64,000 nucleotides of DNA from Streptococcus parasanguinis ATCC 15912 (GTDB taxonomy: Bacteria; Bacillota; Bacilli; Lactobacillales; Streptococcaceae). This document shows positions 34,503 to 41,526 of this stretch, piece by piece. The notes beneath the pieces were generated by a model, which saw nothing but the letters and a program-made list of their open reading frames with translations, was not told the origin of the DNA and ran no database searches. Numbering within the stretch: the first letter of the stretch is position 1; every line of letters begins with the position of its first letter. The DNA is taken from the NCBI RefSeq assembly GCF_000164675.2, contig NC_015678.1, positions 1,426,001 through 1,490,000 of the forward strand, in the 5' to 3' direction. A program made the translations under genes and the position numbers.

Positions 34503-34677
34503 GAGGCTGGGACAAAAGTCCTAGCCTCTCAATTATTTTTGGATTGTCGAGCAAGACGCAGTGGTTGAGTGGGCTTCACTACGCTGATTTCATCAGCTTT
34601 TACAGCCCTACTCAACTGTGCGGAGGTGGGACGACGAAATCGAATTCTAACGAATTACCGATTTCTGTCCCACTCTC
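34503..34677 (+). repeat. 175-bp hairpin element, copy 4
   Basis: Same orientation as copy 1, 14 bases after the dpr stop. It contains GGGCTTCAC where most copies have GGGCTCTAC. Confidence 0.93.
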
Positions 34678-34691
34678 TTTTATCGTTTCTC

Positions 34692-35213
34692 TTATAATCC
34701 TGGTTCTTGACCAAGTTCAGCAGCAAGCATCCAAATGTTCTTTTCAAGCTCTGCTTTTGCCCCAACAAAGATATCGTTGGTTACATCGTCGCCTTCAGCG
34801 TCGGTAACATCCAAAGCTTTTTGGTAAAGTCCATCTAGGTAATGGAAGATTTCAAGAACACGTGTTAAGCTTTCTTCTACATTTTTCGTAAATGTTCCAC
34901 GGCGTTCTTCAATATTGCTGTGTTCCAAAAATTCAGTCATGCTAGAATAAGGAGCGCCACCAAGAGTGATCAAGCGTTCGCTCACTTCATCCAAGGTTGC
35001 ATCCAAGCTGTCCATGTATTCGTCCATTTTTGGATGCCAAACCATAAAGCCACGTCCACGCATATACCAGTGTACTTGGTGAAGGGCAATGTGAGCGACG
35101 TAGAGATCTGCTACGACTTGGTTCAAGAGGGCTTTTGTTTCTGGAAGAGTTTCTTTATTAGAAGGTGCAAAAGTTGCTACATCAGTAGCTGCTTCATGTT
35201 TCATAGTTGTCAT
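34692..35213 (-). CDS. dpr: Dps-like peroxide resistance ferritin
   Basis: A 173-residue Dps-family protein that stores iron in a 12-mer and blocks Fenton chemistry. The ferroxidase site is between subunits: LHQVHWYMRGRGFMVWHPKMDEYMDSLDATLDEVSERL carries the H, H, D and E ligands. The ATG at 35213 follows GGAGAAACGAT. A PerR-type box sits in the leader, so expression is likely induced by peroxide. Single gene, closed by repeat copy 4. Confidence 0.95.
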   Translation of the reverse strand: MTTMKHEAATDVATFAPSNKETLPETKALLNQVVADLYVAHIALHQVHWYMRGRGFMVWHPKMDEYMDSLDATLDEVSERLITLGGAPYSSMTEFLEHSNIEERRGTFTKNVEESLTRVLEIFHYLDGLYQKALDVTDAEGDDVTNDIFVGAKAELEKNIWMLAAELGQEPGL

Positions 35214-35227
35214 ATCGTTTCTCCTTT

Positions 35228-35242
35228 TTATAATGATTCTAA
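35228..35242. promoter_or_regulatory. PerR-type operator of dpr
   Basis: TTATAATGATTCTAA differs in one base from the PerR consensus TTATAATNATTATAA. It lies between the transcription start and the ribosome site, a repressing position. Confidence 0.8.
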
Positions 35243-35256
35243 TTAACTATATCTTT

Positions 35257-35285
35257 ATTATATGCTTCCTCCATCAGAAAGTCAA
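35257..35285 (-). promoter_or_regulatory. Promoter of dpr
   Basis: TTGACT, 17 bases and a perfect TATAAT on the minus strand. Confidence 0.85.
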
Positions 35286-35324
35286 GATAAAAGATTTAAA
35301 AAGATTATTCCAAAGCTGGAATTG

Positions 35325-35353
35325 TTGCCAATTGAAAGAAGATACGATAGAAT
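35325..35353 (+). promoter_or_regulatory. Promoter of the COG2426 gene
   Basis: TTGCCA, 17 bases and TAGAAT on the plus strand, 28 bases before the ATG, divergent from dpr. Confidence 0.7.
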
Positions 35354-35381
35354 GAAGAAGACTAATCGAAAGGCTTGACCA

Positions 35382-35852
35382 ATGAAATATATCTTTACAT
35401 TCCTAATCTCCATGGTTCCCCTTGTTGAATTGCGCGGGGCCATCCCTTTTGCCATTGCAAATGGTATTCCCTTATGGACAGCGCTCCTAATCGGAGTGAT
35501 CGGAAATCTTCTCCCTGTCCCTCTGATCTTCTTCTTCGCCCGCCATATCCTCACTTGGGGCGCAAAAAAACCGATCATCGGAGGCTTTTTTAGCTGGTGT
35601 CTCAATAAAGGGCATAGAGGCGGACAGAAATTAGAAAAAGCTGCAGGAGACAAGGGAATCTTCTGGGCCTTATTGCTCTTTGTGGGGATTCCTCTTCCGG
35701 GAACTGGTGCCTGGACTGGTGCCCTTGCAGCTTCTATCCTTGACTGGGACTTCAAACGCAGTAGCCTCGCAGTCATGCTGGGAGTGATCCTAGCCGGCCT
35801 CATCATGGGAACCCTGTCCCTGCTCTTAGGAATCGATACCTTCGCACATTAA
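35382..35852 (+). CDS. Small multidrug-export-family membrane protein (COG2426)
   Basis: A 156-residue membrane protein with about four to five helices. Conserved stretches are PLVELRGAIPFAIANGIP near the N-terminus and GIPLPGTGAWTGALAAS near residue 105. The Pfam family is called Sm_multidrug_ex, but export has little direct support and the true role is unknown. It is transcribed divergently from dpr. No terminator is evident directly after it; repeat family 2 copy B follows. Confidence 0.82.
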   Translation: MKYIFTFLISMVPLVELRGAIPFAIANGIPLWTALLIGVIGNLLPVPLIFFFARHILTWGAKKPIIGGFFSWCLNKGHRGGQKLEKAAGDKGIFWALLLFVGIPLPGTGAWTGALAASILDWDFKRSSLAVMLGVILAGLIMGTLSLLLGIDTFAH

Positions 35853-35898
35853 GCAAAAGAATGAGCCCATGATATCAATTCACATAATATTTTCTCTG

Positions 35899-36116
35899 AA
35901 TCTTTCCTTAGGTAAGTACGGACGTCAGCGAACTTCTATGAAGTTCTATGACTAATCAAGATACAAAGGGCGTCTGCGGATAAAGTCAAAATAGGAAGTT
36001 TAACGAAGAATCTTTAGATTCTAGGAAAACTTATCTTTTTGACACAATCCGCAGCCCGTGTTCAATTAGTTTTGAACCTAAAGTTTCAAGCACTTTTCTC
36101 ACGGCGGAAAGTTTCA
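35899..36116 (-). repeat. Dispersed repeat family 2, copy B
   Basis: It is the reverse-complement partner of 19367-19507. Shared end blocks flank a copy-specific insert of about 110 bases (roughly 35952-36060) that contains its own inverted segment (CTGCGGAT...ATCCGCAG). The rest of 35853-36221 shows no gene I can support. Confidence 0.72.
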
Positions 36117-36221
36117 GAAAATATTTGGATGAATCTCCGGTAACGTCTGTTATTTTTGAAAACAAAGTTTGTTTAATATTATAAAACAGCTTAAACAATG
36201 ATATAAGATATTTTCCACACA

Positions 36222-36249
36222 AAAAAGAGGTTCCCTTCGAAACCTCTTA
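36222..36249 (-). terminator. Terminator of rpsB-tsf
   Basis: AAGAGGTT pairs with AACCTCTT around an 8-base loop and is followed by six T residues on the minus strand. Confidence 0.9.
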
Positions 36250-36260
36250 TTTTTTTATTC

Positions 36261-37301
36261 TTAGTTATTAAGAGCTGCTGCCATTGTAGCTGCAACTTCT
36301 GCTTCAAAGTCATTTGAAGCTTTTTCAATACCTTCACCAACTTCAAAACGAACGAATTCGATAACTGAAGCATTTACTGATTCAAGGTAAGCTTCCACTG
36401 TCTTGCTGTCATCCATGATGTAGACTTGTGCAAGAAGAGTGTAGGCTTGGTCAACTTTTGTGTTGTCCAAGAAGAAGCGATCCATTTTACCTGGGATGAT
36501 TTTATCCCAAATTTTTTCTGGTTTACCTTCAGCTACCAATTCAGCTTTGATATCTTCTTCAGCTTGAGCAACCACTTCGTCAGTCAATTGTGCTTTTGAA
36601 CCGAATTTCAAGTGTGGAAGAGCTGGTTTACCAACCATTGCACGGCTTTCGTTATCTTGGTCGATAACGTGATTCAATTGTGCCAATTCATCTTTCACGA
36701 ATTGTTCATCCAATTCTTTGTATGAAAGAACAGTTGGTTTCATTGCAGCGATGTGCATTGAGATTTGTTTAGCAAGTGCTTCATCTCCACCTTCGATCAC
36801 AGAGATAACACCGATACGTCCACCGTTGTGTTGGTAAGCACCGAAGTGTTGTGCATCTGTTTTTTCAAGCAAAGCAAAACGACGGAATGAAATTTTTTCA
36901 CCGATTGTAGCTGTTGCAGATACGTATGCAGCTTCAAGAGTTTCACCTGAAGGCATTGTCAAAGCAAGAGCTTCTTCGTTGTTAGCTGGTTTACCTTCAG
37001 CGATCACTTTCGCTGTTGCGTTCACCAATTCAACGAATTGAGCGTTTTTCGCAACGAAGTCAGTTTCAGCATTTACTTCAACTACTGCTGCAACATTTCC
37101 GTCTACATAAACACCAGTCAAACCTTCAGCGGCAACACGGTCAGCTTTTTTAGCTGCTTTAGCCATACCTTTTTCGCGAAGCAATTCAATCGCTTTTTCG
37201 ATATCACCTTCAACTTCAACCAATGCCTTTTTAGCGTCCATGACACCGGCACCAGATTTTTCACGCAATTCTTTTACAAGCTTAGCTGTAATTTCTGCCA
37301 T
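36261..37301 (-). CDS. tsf: Translation elongation factor Ts
   Basis: A 346-residue exchange factor that regenerates EF-Tu-GTP. The N-terminal domain ([26 protein letters not shown]) and the TDFVAKN motif that contacts EF-Tu are typical. Streptococcal EF-Ts is of this long form. GGAGAATCAAA precedes the ATG. It follows rpsB, with a hairpin between. Confidence 0.97.
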   Translation of the reverse strand: MAEITAKLVKELREKSGAGVMDAKKALVEVEGDIEKAIELLREKGMAKAAKKADRVAAEGLTGVYVDGNVAAVVEVNAETDFVAKNAQFVELVNATAKVIAEGKPANNEEALALTMPSGETLEAAYVSATATIGEKISFRRFALLEKTDAQHFGAYQHNGGRIGVISVIEGGDEALAKQISMHIAAMKPTVLSYKELDEQFVKDELAQLNHVIDQDNESRAMVGKPALPHLKFGSKAQLTDEVVAQAEEDIKAELVAEGKPEKIWDKIIPGKMDRFFLDNTKVDQAYTLLAQVYIMDDSKTVEAYLESVNASVIEFVRFEVGEGIEKASNDFEAEVAATMAAALNN

Positions 37302-37329
37302 TTTGATTCTCCTATATTTTTTAATAAAA

Positions 37330-37360
37330 TAAGAGGGTCGGGCTGAGCCCTGCCCTCTTA
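37330..37360 (-). terminator. Intercistronic hairpin between rpsB and tsf
   Basis: AAGAGGG-C-AGGGCT pairs with AGCCC-GA-CCCTCTT and is followed by ATTTT on the minus strand. It is likely a partial terminator that lowers tsf relative to rpsB. Confidence 0.65.
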
Positions 37361-37383
37361 GGTTCGTTACTTATTGAATGAAA

Positions 37384-38166
37384 TTAAGCGTTGTCGCCTT
37401 CTACAACTTCAACGATTTCTTCGATTGAATCAGCTTGACCTTCAGTAGCTGCCAATTCAGCTTCTACTGTAGCAACACTGTCTTCACCTTGACGTCCTTC
37501 GATAACAGCGTCAGCCATTTTCGCAGTGATCAATTTAACAGCGCGGATAGCGTCATCGTTCGCTGGGATGATAACATCGATATCATCTGGGTCAGTGTTT
37601 GTGTCGACCATCGCTACAACTGGGATACCCAATTTCTTAGCTTCTTTAACAGCGATTTGTTCTTTATGTGGATCCACAACGTACATTACGTCTGGGATAC
37701 GAGGCATGTCTTCGATACCGCCCAAGAATTTTTCAAGACGAGCGCGTTGTTTGTTCAACAATGCAACTTCTTTCTTAGGAAGAACTTCAAAAGTTCCATC
37801 TTCTTCCATGCGTTTGATTTCTTTCAAACGAGCGATACGTTTTTGGATTGTTCCCCAGTTAGTAAGAGTTCCACCCAACCAACGGTGGTTGATGAAGTAT
37901 TGACCTGAACGAACAGCTTCTTCTGCAACAGCATCAGCAGCTTGTTTCTTAGTACCTACGAACAAGATCACTGCATCGTTTGCAGCTGCATCACGCATGA
38001 AGTCGTATGCTTGGTCTGCATATTTTACAGTTTGTTGCAAGTCGATAACGTGGATTCCGTTACGTTCTGTGAAGATGTACTTAGCCATCTTAGGGTTCCA
38101 GCGACGAGTTTGGTGACCAAAGTGTACACCAGCCTCAAGAAGTTGTTTCATTGAAATTACTGCCAT
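37384..38166 (-). CDS. rpsB: 30S ribosomal protein S2
   Basis: A 260-residue protein. Typical stretches are [27 protein letters not shown] and [18 protein letters not shown]. The acidic C-terminal tail is typical of streptococci. It is first in rpsB-tsf and is preceded by a structured leader and a good promoter. Confidence 0.98.
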   Translation of the reverse strand: MAVISMKQLLEAGVHFGHQTRRWNPKMAKYIFTERNGIHVIDLQQTVKYADQAYDFMRDAAANDAVILFVGTKKQAADAVAEEAVRSGQYFINHRWLGGTLTNWGTIQKRIARLKEIKRMEEDGTFEVLPKKEVALLNKQRARLEKFLGGIEDMPRIPDVMYVVDPHKEQIAVKEAKKLGIPVVAMVDTNTDPDDIDVIIPANDDAIRAVKLITAKMADAVIEGRQGEDSVATVEAELAATEGQADSIEEIVEVVEGDNA

Positions 38167-38189
38167 GAGTAAGTTCTCCTTTTTTGTTT

Positions 38190-38275
38190 TTTTCTCCTCT
38201 CTCAGACGTCAACTTGCAGCACGACCACAAGGGCAACGGCGCCACAATGGATCCGAGATGAGTATTTTGTTGTTT
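38190..38275 (-). promoter_or_regulatory. Structured 5' leader of rpsB
   Basis: About 110 bases of untranslated leader fold through CTCGGA...TCTGAG and GTTGT...ACAAC stems and include GGCGCC and GCCCTTGTGG segments. Ribosomal protein operons often use such leaders for feedback by their own protein. I infer S2 autoregulation without matching it to a known family. Confidence 0.45.
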
Positions 38276-38289
38276 TAGACAACTCTATA

Positions 38290-38318
38290 AGTATAGCAGA
38301 AATCCCTAGAATTCGCAA
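38290..38318 (-). promoter_or_regulatory. Promoter of rpsB-tsf
   Basis: TTGCGA, 17 bases and TATACT with TGC before it (extended -10) on the minus strand. Confidence 0.75.
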
Positions 38319-38379
38319 GCCATTTGAGAGATTTTTTCAACTTCCTCCTTCTACAATCATTTGAGCCAAAAAGTTTTTC

Positions 38380-38408
38380 TTGACCAATCTTATTTTTTAG
38401 GTTACAAT
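38380..38408 (+). promoter_or_regulatory. Promoter of tRNA-Cys
   Basis: TTGACC, 17 bases and TACAAT, 12 bases before the mature tRNA. Confidence 0.8.
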
Positions 38409-38420
38409 AATATTTGTTAT

Positions 38421-38491
38421 GGCGGTATAGCCAAGTGGTAAGGCACGGCTCTGCAAAAGCTTGATCGTCGGTTCAAATCCGTCTACCGCCT
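38421..38491 (+). tRNA. tRNA-Cys (GCA)
   Basis: The acceptor stem GGCGGTA pairs with TACCGCC. The anticodon loop reads CTGCAAA (anticodon GCA), and the T-arm contains GGTTCAAATCC. It is 71 bases long with discriminator T; CCA is not encoded. It is a solitary tRNA gene with its own promoter and terminator. Confidence 0.96.
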
Positions 38492-38532
38492 TGATAATAA
38501 AATTTTTTATCATCTTTTATCTTTTAAAAATT

Positions 38533-38555
38533 CCCCTAGCAATAGGGGTTTTTTT
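38533..38555 (+). terminator. Terminator of tRNA-Cys
   Basis: CCCCTA-GCAA-TAGGGG followed by seven T residues on the plus strand. Confidence 0.92.
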
Positions 38556-38756
38556 GTTGCACTTCAGGTTTCTTTCTTAATGATGGATTTCCTAAAGCTC
38601 TTCTTTTCTATGCCAAGCACACCTCAAAAAATCCTAACAAATACTCTATGTAAACCAAGGGTCCCCAAAAAATGATAAAATTGTAATTGTCCTATCTGCT
38701 GCAACTACCAAGTACTTTAAAATTGTTACCGATCTAAAAAAACATCGAAGAAAAGA
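38556..38756. other. Gap without a supported gene
   Basis: One plus-strand frame (about 38645-38780) reads ...KNDKIVIVLSAATTKYF... for about 40 residues but has no start codon or ribosome site and runs into the repeat. It may be a decayed gene fragment. Confidence 0.3.
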
Positions 38757-38931
38757 GAGAGTGGGACAGAAATCGGTAATTCGTTAGAATTCGATTTCGT
38801 CGTCCCACCTCCGCACAGTTGAGTAGGGCTGTAAAAGCTGATGAAATCAGCGTAGTAGAGCCCACTCAACCACTGCGTCTTGCTCGACAATCCAAAAATA
38901 ATTGAGAGGCTAGGACTTTTGTCCCAGCCTC
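38757..38931 (-). repeat. 175-bp hairpin element, copy 5
   Basis: Opposite orientation to copy 1, 10 bases after the nusG stop. Confidence 0.93.
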
Positions 38932-38941
38932 ATTTCGTTTC

Positions 38942-39478
38942 TTACAATTCAGCAATTTGGTTCAAGTTCACTTCTGCAACCGTATCGTTACCGAACATAG
39001 AAATGACCATTTTCACCTTGTTGTTATCAATTTCAGTGATCTTACCAGTATAGTCTGTGAAGGCACCGTCGATGATACGAACTGTATCGCCCACCTTGAC
39101 ATCCAAATCAAACTCTTGAACAGTTTGACCCATAGAGAGCAAGATACTGCGGATTTCTTCTTCCAACAATGGGGTTGGTTTTGAACGGTTCCCGTGTGAT
39201 CCGACGAAACCAGTAACGTTCGGTGTATTCCGAACGACAAACCAAGCTTCATCTGTCATGACCATTTCTACCAAGACATAACCTGGGAATCGGTTTTCTT
39301 CGATTTCTTTTGTTTTACCATTTTTCTCAACTTGTACGGTTTGAGTTGGAATCTCTACACGCAAGATATTTTCTAACATATTGTAAGTTTGCGCACGTTG
39401 CAAAAGATTCTCTTTTACCTTGTTTTCATATCCTGAGTAGGTTTGTAGTACAAACCAGCCTTTATCAAAACTGTCCAT
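38942..39478 (-). CDS. nusG: Transcription antitermination/pausing factor NusG
   Basis: A 178-residue protein. The NGN domain begins KGWFVLQTYSGYENKVKENL and holds FPGYVLVEMVMTDEAWFVVRNTPNVTGFVG. The C-terminal KOW domain is VGDTVRIIDGAFTDYTGKITEID. It binds RNA polymerase and links it to ribosomes or Rho. It is normally joined to secE; here a 295-bp repeat and a separate promoter lie between them. Confidence 0.97.
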   Translation of the reverse strand: MDSFDKGWFVLQTYSGYENKVKENLLQRAQTYNMLENILRVEIPTQTVQVEKNGKTKEIEENRFPGYVLVEMVMTDEAWFVVRNTPNVTGFVGSHGNRSKPTPLLEEEIRSILLSMGQTVQEFDLDVKVGDTVRIIDGAFTDYTGKITEIDNNKVKMVISMFGNDTVAEVNLNQIAEL

Positions 39479-39533
39479 TTGGGCATCCTTTCTTTCTGTT
39501 TAGCCTGCTCGAGCTTTTGTGAACATACTAAAA

Positions 39534-39552
39534 AAAGCCTCTTGGCTTTCCT
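39534..39552 (-). terminator. Hairpin terminator in the nusG leader
   Basis: AAAGCC-AAGA-GGCTTT followed by TTTT on the minus strand. It lies 9 bases after the predicted nusG transcription start, so it ends upstream transcripts and could also attenuate nusG. Confidence 0.7.
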
Positions 39553-39564
39553 TTTCCTAGCTTC

Positions 39565-39592
39565 ATTATACCACATTTTGTAAGAATGCAAA
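39565..39592 (-). promoter_or_regulatory. Promoter of nusG
   Basis: TATAAT in extended context (TGG) with TTTGCA at 16-base spacing on the minus strand. Confidence 0.65.
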
Positions 39593-39634
39593 GAGGTTTG
39601 CTGATTTATTTTTAAGAAAAGACCACAAAAAGTG

Positions 39635-39929
39635 GGAGTGGGAAAGAACTCTGATATAAAAAGGTTGAAAAGGTTCCCCAAACCTTTTCAATCTTCCCAC
39701 CCCCGCATAGCTCCAACAGTCTAGGAGACTGTTGGAGGTTGCAGATAAAGGAAACATTGTTTCCGTCCACATAGGCCATCTTTGAAGCTTAAAAAGCGAA
39801 CAAAGACTTAGGATACTTGCTTCGCAAGTTTTATCCGCCACCTCAAAGCAGTGCTTTGAGCAATCAGCCACTGCGTCTTGCAGTTATTCCTATCAAAAAT
39901 CAAAGGCTGGACAGTTGTTGCCCAGCCTC
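39635..39929 (-). repeat. 295-bp hairpin element related to the 175-bp family
   Basis: Begins GAGTGGGAAAGAAC and ends TGCCCAGCCTC, with the same start/end logic and an internal CCACTGCGTCTTGC shared with the 175-bp copies. Hairpins include AAAAGGTT...AACCTTTT, CTCCAACAGTCT...AGACTGTTGGAG and AGGCTGG...CCCAGCCT. It lies 13 bases after the secE stop. Confidence 0.8.
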
Positions 39930-39942
39930 TTGGCTTCTTTTC

Positions 39943-40119
39943 TTAAAAGAAATTGATCATGTGCAATAGGCCACGTGCAATGACTTTGTCGAACAAATAA
40001 ATCAAAGCTACAAAGAAAGCGGTGTACTCAATCACTGAGATAAAGTTTTTCCATCTTTCCTTGCGATTTGGCCAAGTTGTATCTTTTAGTAAGACGAAAA
40101 TATCTTTAATGAATTTCAC
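39943..40119 (-). CDS. secE: SecE preprotein translocase subunit
   Basis: A 58-residue protein starting at GTG 40119 with AGGAG 6 bases before it. It begins with KFIKDIFVLLKDTTWPNRKE (the conserved TTWPN-type cytoplasmic helix) and ends in one transmembrane helix (TAFFVALIYLFDKVIA). It clamps SecY in the SecYEG channel. It lies 9 bases after rpmG. Confidence 0.95.
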   Translation of the reverse strand: MKFIKDIFVLLKDTTWPNRKERWKNFISVIEYTAFFVALIYLFDKVIARGLLHMINFF

Positions 40120-40128
40120 AACTCTCTC

Positions 40129-40281
40129 CTATCGTGTTTCTTTATGGATGGTATACTTACTGCAATGCTTGCAGAATTTATTGACTTCTAGACGTGTTGG
40201 TTTTGGTGTCCCACTCAACTTAATGGAGTAATTGCGTGATCCGCAAACCGTACACGCTAGACTTGCTTTTTTTAGTGCCAT
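40129..40281 (-). CDS. rpmG: 50S ribosomal protein L33
   Basis: A 50-residue protein beginning [19 protein letters not shown]. It has two CxxC pairs (CTVC and CKHC), the zinc-binding C+ form of L33. It is the first gene of rpmG-secE, in the order pbp2a-rpmG-secE-nusG known from pneumococci. Bacteria often carry a second, zinc-free L33 copy; none is in this window. Confidence 0.96.
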   Translation of the reverse strand: MALKKASLACTVCGSRNYSIKLSGTPKPTRLEVNKFCKHCSKYTIHKETR

Positions 40282-40299
40282 AACGCCTCCGTTCACCCC

Positions 40300-40328
40300 A
40301 TTATAGCAAGATTTCTACATTTTGACAA
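40300..40328 (-). promoter_or_regulatory. Promoter of rpmG-secE
   Basis: TTGTCA, 17 bases and a perfect TATAAT with TGC before it, on the minus strand. Confidence 0.88.
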
Positions 40329-40400
40329 GAATAGAAAATCTAGTGTCCAGAAAAAAGCAAATCTAAAGCGTTATCCCACTGGTTTTCTCCTCATTTTTGG

Positions 40401-40406
40401 TAAAAT
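40401..40406 (+). promoter_or_regulatory. Extended -10 box of the zinc peptidase gene
   Basis: TGG TAAAAT lies 19 bases before the ATG at 40426. No clear -35 is seen. Confidence 0.55.
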
Positions 40407-40425
40407 AAAACAAAAGGAGACGAAT

Positions 40426-41337
40426 ATGAAAAGTGATCACCTAAAAGAGAGTAACAACATTGAAGATCGGCGAGGGCAAAGCTACTCCCAGTCTTCTAGC
40501 AACAGTAACCTTGGCGGGGGGATTTTACAGATCTTACTATCGCCTGGAAGCTTCAAGAGTAAGATCATCATTATCCTCCTCATAGTCTTTCTAGGAGGAG
40601 GAGCTAGCCTTGGAGGTCTCTTTGGAAATGGGACTTCTTCTCAACCTTACCAGTCCACCCAAGTCACGCGCACCAACAAGACCCATGTCGACGATGCAGA
40701 TGCCCAGTTCGTCAGCAAGGTCCTTGCCACAACAGAAGATCATTGGCACAAGGTCTTTCAAGCCGAAGGACGGACCTACCAGGAGCCCAAACTAGTCTTC
40801 TATACTGGACGGACAAAGACAGGCTGTGGGGTAGGTCAAGCATCGGCTGGCCCTTTCTACTGTCCAACCGACAAGAAAATTTATTTGGATATGAGCTTCT
40901 ACAAGGAATTGACAACCAAATACAAGGCTAGCGGTGACTTTGCCATGGCTTACGTGATTGCCCACGAAGTCGGGCACCATGTACAAAACGAGCTGGGAAT
41001 CCTTGGCAAATACCATCGGATGCAACAAGGTCTTTCTGAAAAGGAACGAAATGCCATCAGTGTCCGCATTGAGCTACAAGCCGATTACCTAGCAGGTGTC
41101 TGGGCCCGCTCCATTCAAGACCGAAATCTTCTAGATATCGGCGATATCGAAGAAGCTATGAATGCAGCCCATGCCGTCGGTGACGACACTCTCCAGGAGC
41201 AAGCCTACGGCTACTCGGTGCCAGATAGCTTTACCCACGGGACTTCGGAACAACGCATGCGCTGGTTCAAACGGGGCTACCAGTACGGAGATCTCCAACA
41301 CGGCGATACCTTTAGTTTGTCAGATAGTGAACTTTAA
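40426..41337 (+). CDS. Neutral zinc metallopeptidase, YpfJ family
   Basis: A 303-residue membrane protein. The cytoplasmic N-terminus carries EDRRGQSY typical of the family, followed by one transmembrane helix (residues 46-66). The external catalytic domain has the zincin motif HEVGHH (H180, E181, H184), with QADYLAGVWA giving the third ligand region, and a CGVG...FYCP pair. Substrates are unknown. GGAGACGAAT precedes the ATG. It is convergent with pbp2a, with repeat copy 6 between. Confidence 0.9.
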   Translation: MKSDHLKESNNIEDRRGQSYSQSSSNSNLGGGILQILLSPGSFKSKIIIILLIVFLGGGASLGGLFGNGTSSQPYQSTQVTRTNKTHVDDADAQFVSKVLATTEDHWHKVFQAEGRTYQEPKLVFYTGRTKTGCGVGQASAGPFYCPTDKKIYLDMSFYKELTTKYKASGDFAMAYVIAHEVGHHVQNELGILGKYHRMQQGLSEKERNAISVRIELQADYLAGVWARSIQDRNLLDIGDIEEAMNAAHAVGDDTLQEQAYGYSVPDSFTHGTSEQRMRWFKRGYQYGDLQHGDTFSLSDSEL

Positions 41338-41344
41338 ACAAATA

Positions 41345-41519
41345 GAGGCTGGGACAAAAGTCCTAGCCTCTCAATTATTTTTGGATTATCGAGCAAGACG
41401 CAGTGGTTGAGTGGGCTCTACTACGCTGATTTCATCAGCTTTTACAGCCCTACTCAACTGTGCGGAGGTGGGACGACAAAATCGAATTCTAACGAATTAC
41501 CGATTTCTGTCCCACTCTC
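41345..41519 (+). repeat. 175-bp hairpin element, copy 6
   Basis: It fills the gap between two convergent genes, 7 bases from each stop. Same orientation as copy 1. Confidence 0.93.
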
Positions 41520-41526
41520 TTTTTGA

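Noticed and set aside
36031-36222. Minus-strand frame of 63 codons ending within repeat family 2 copy B
   Set aside because: No ribosome site, and the frame is not kept in copy A; treated as repeat sequence.
38556-38756. Possible mobile element integrated at tRNA-Cys
   Set aside because: No integrase, no repeated tRNA end and no cargo genes are visible.
39566-39871. Frame of about 100 codons in the 295-bp element
   Set aside because: Cysteine- and serine-rich composition and hairpin content suggest non-coding repeat.
41345-41519. Repeat copies considered as CRISPR-like or BOX elements
   Set aside because: They are isolated single copies with 175-bp length and no spacer array, and the sequence does not match BOX modules as I know them.
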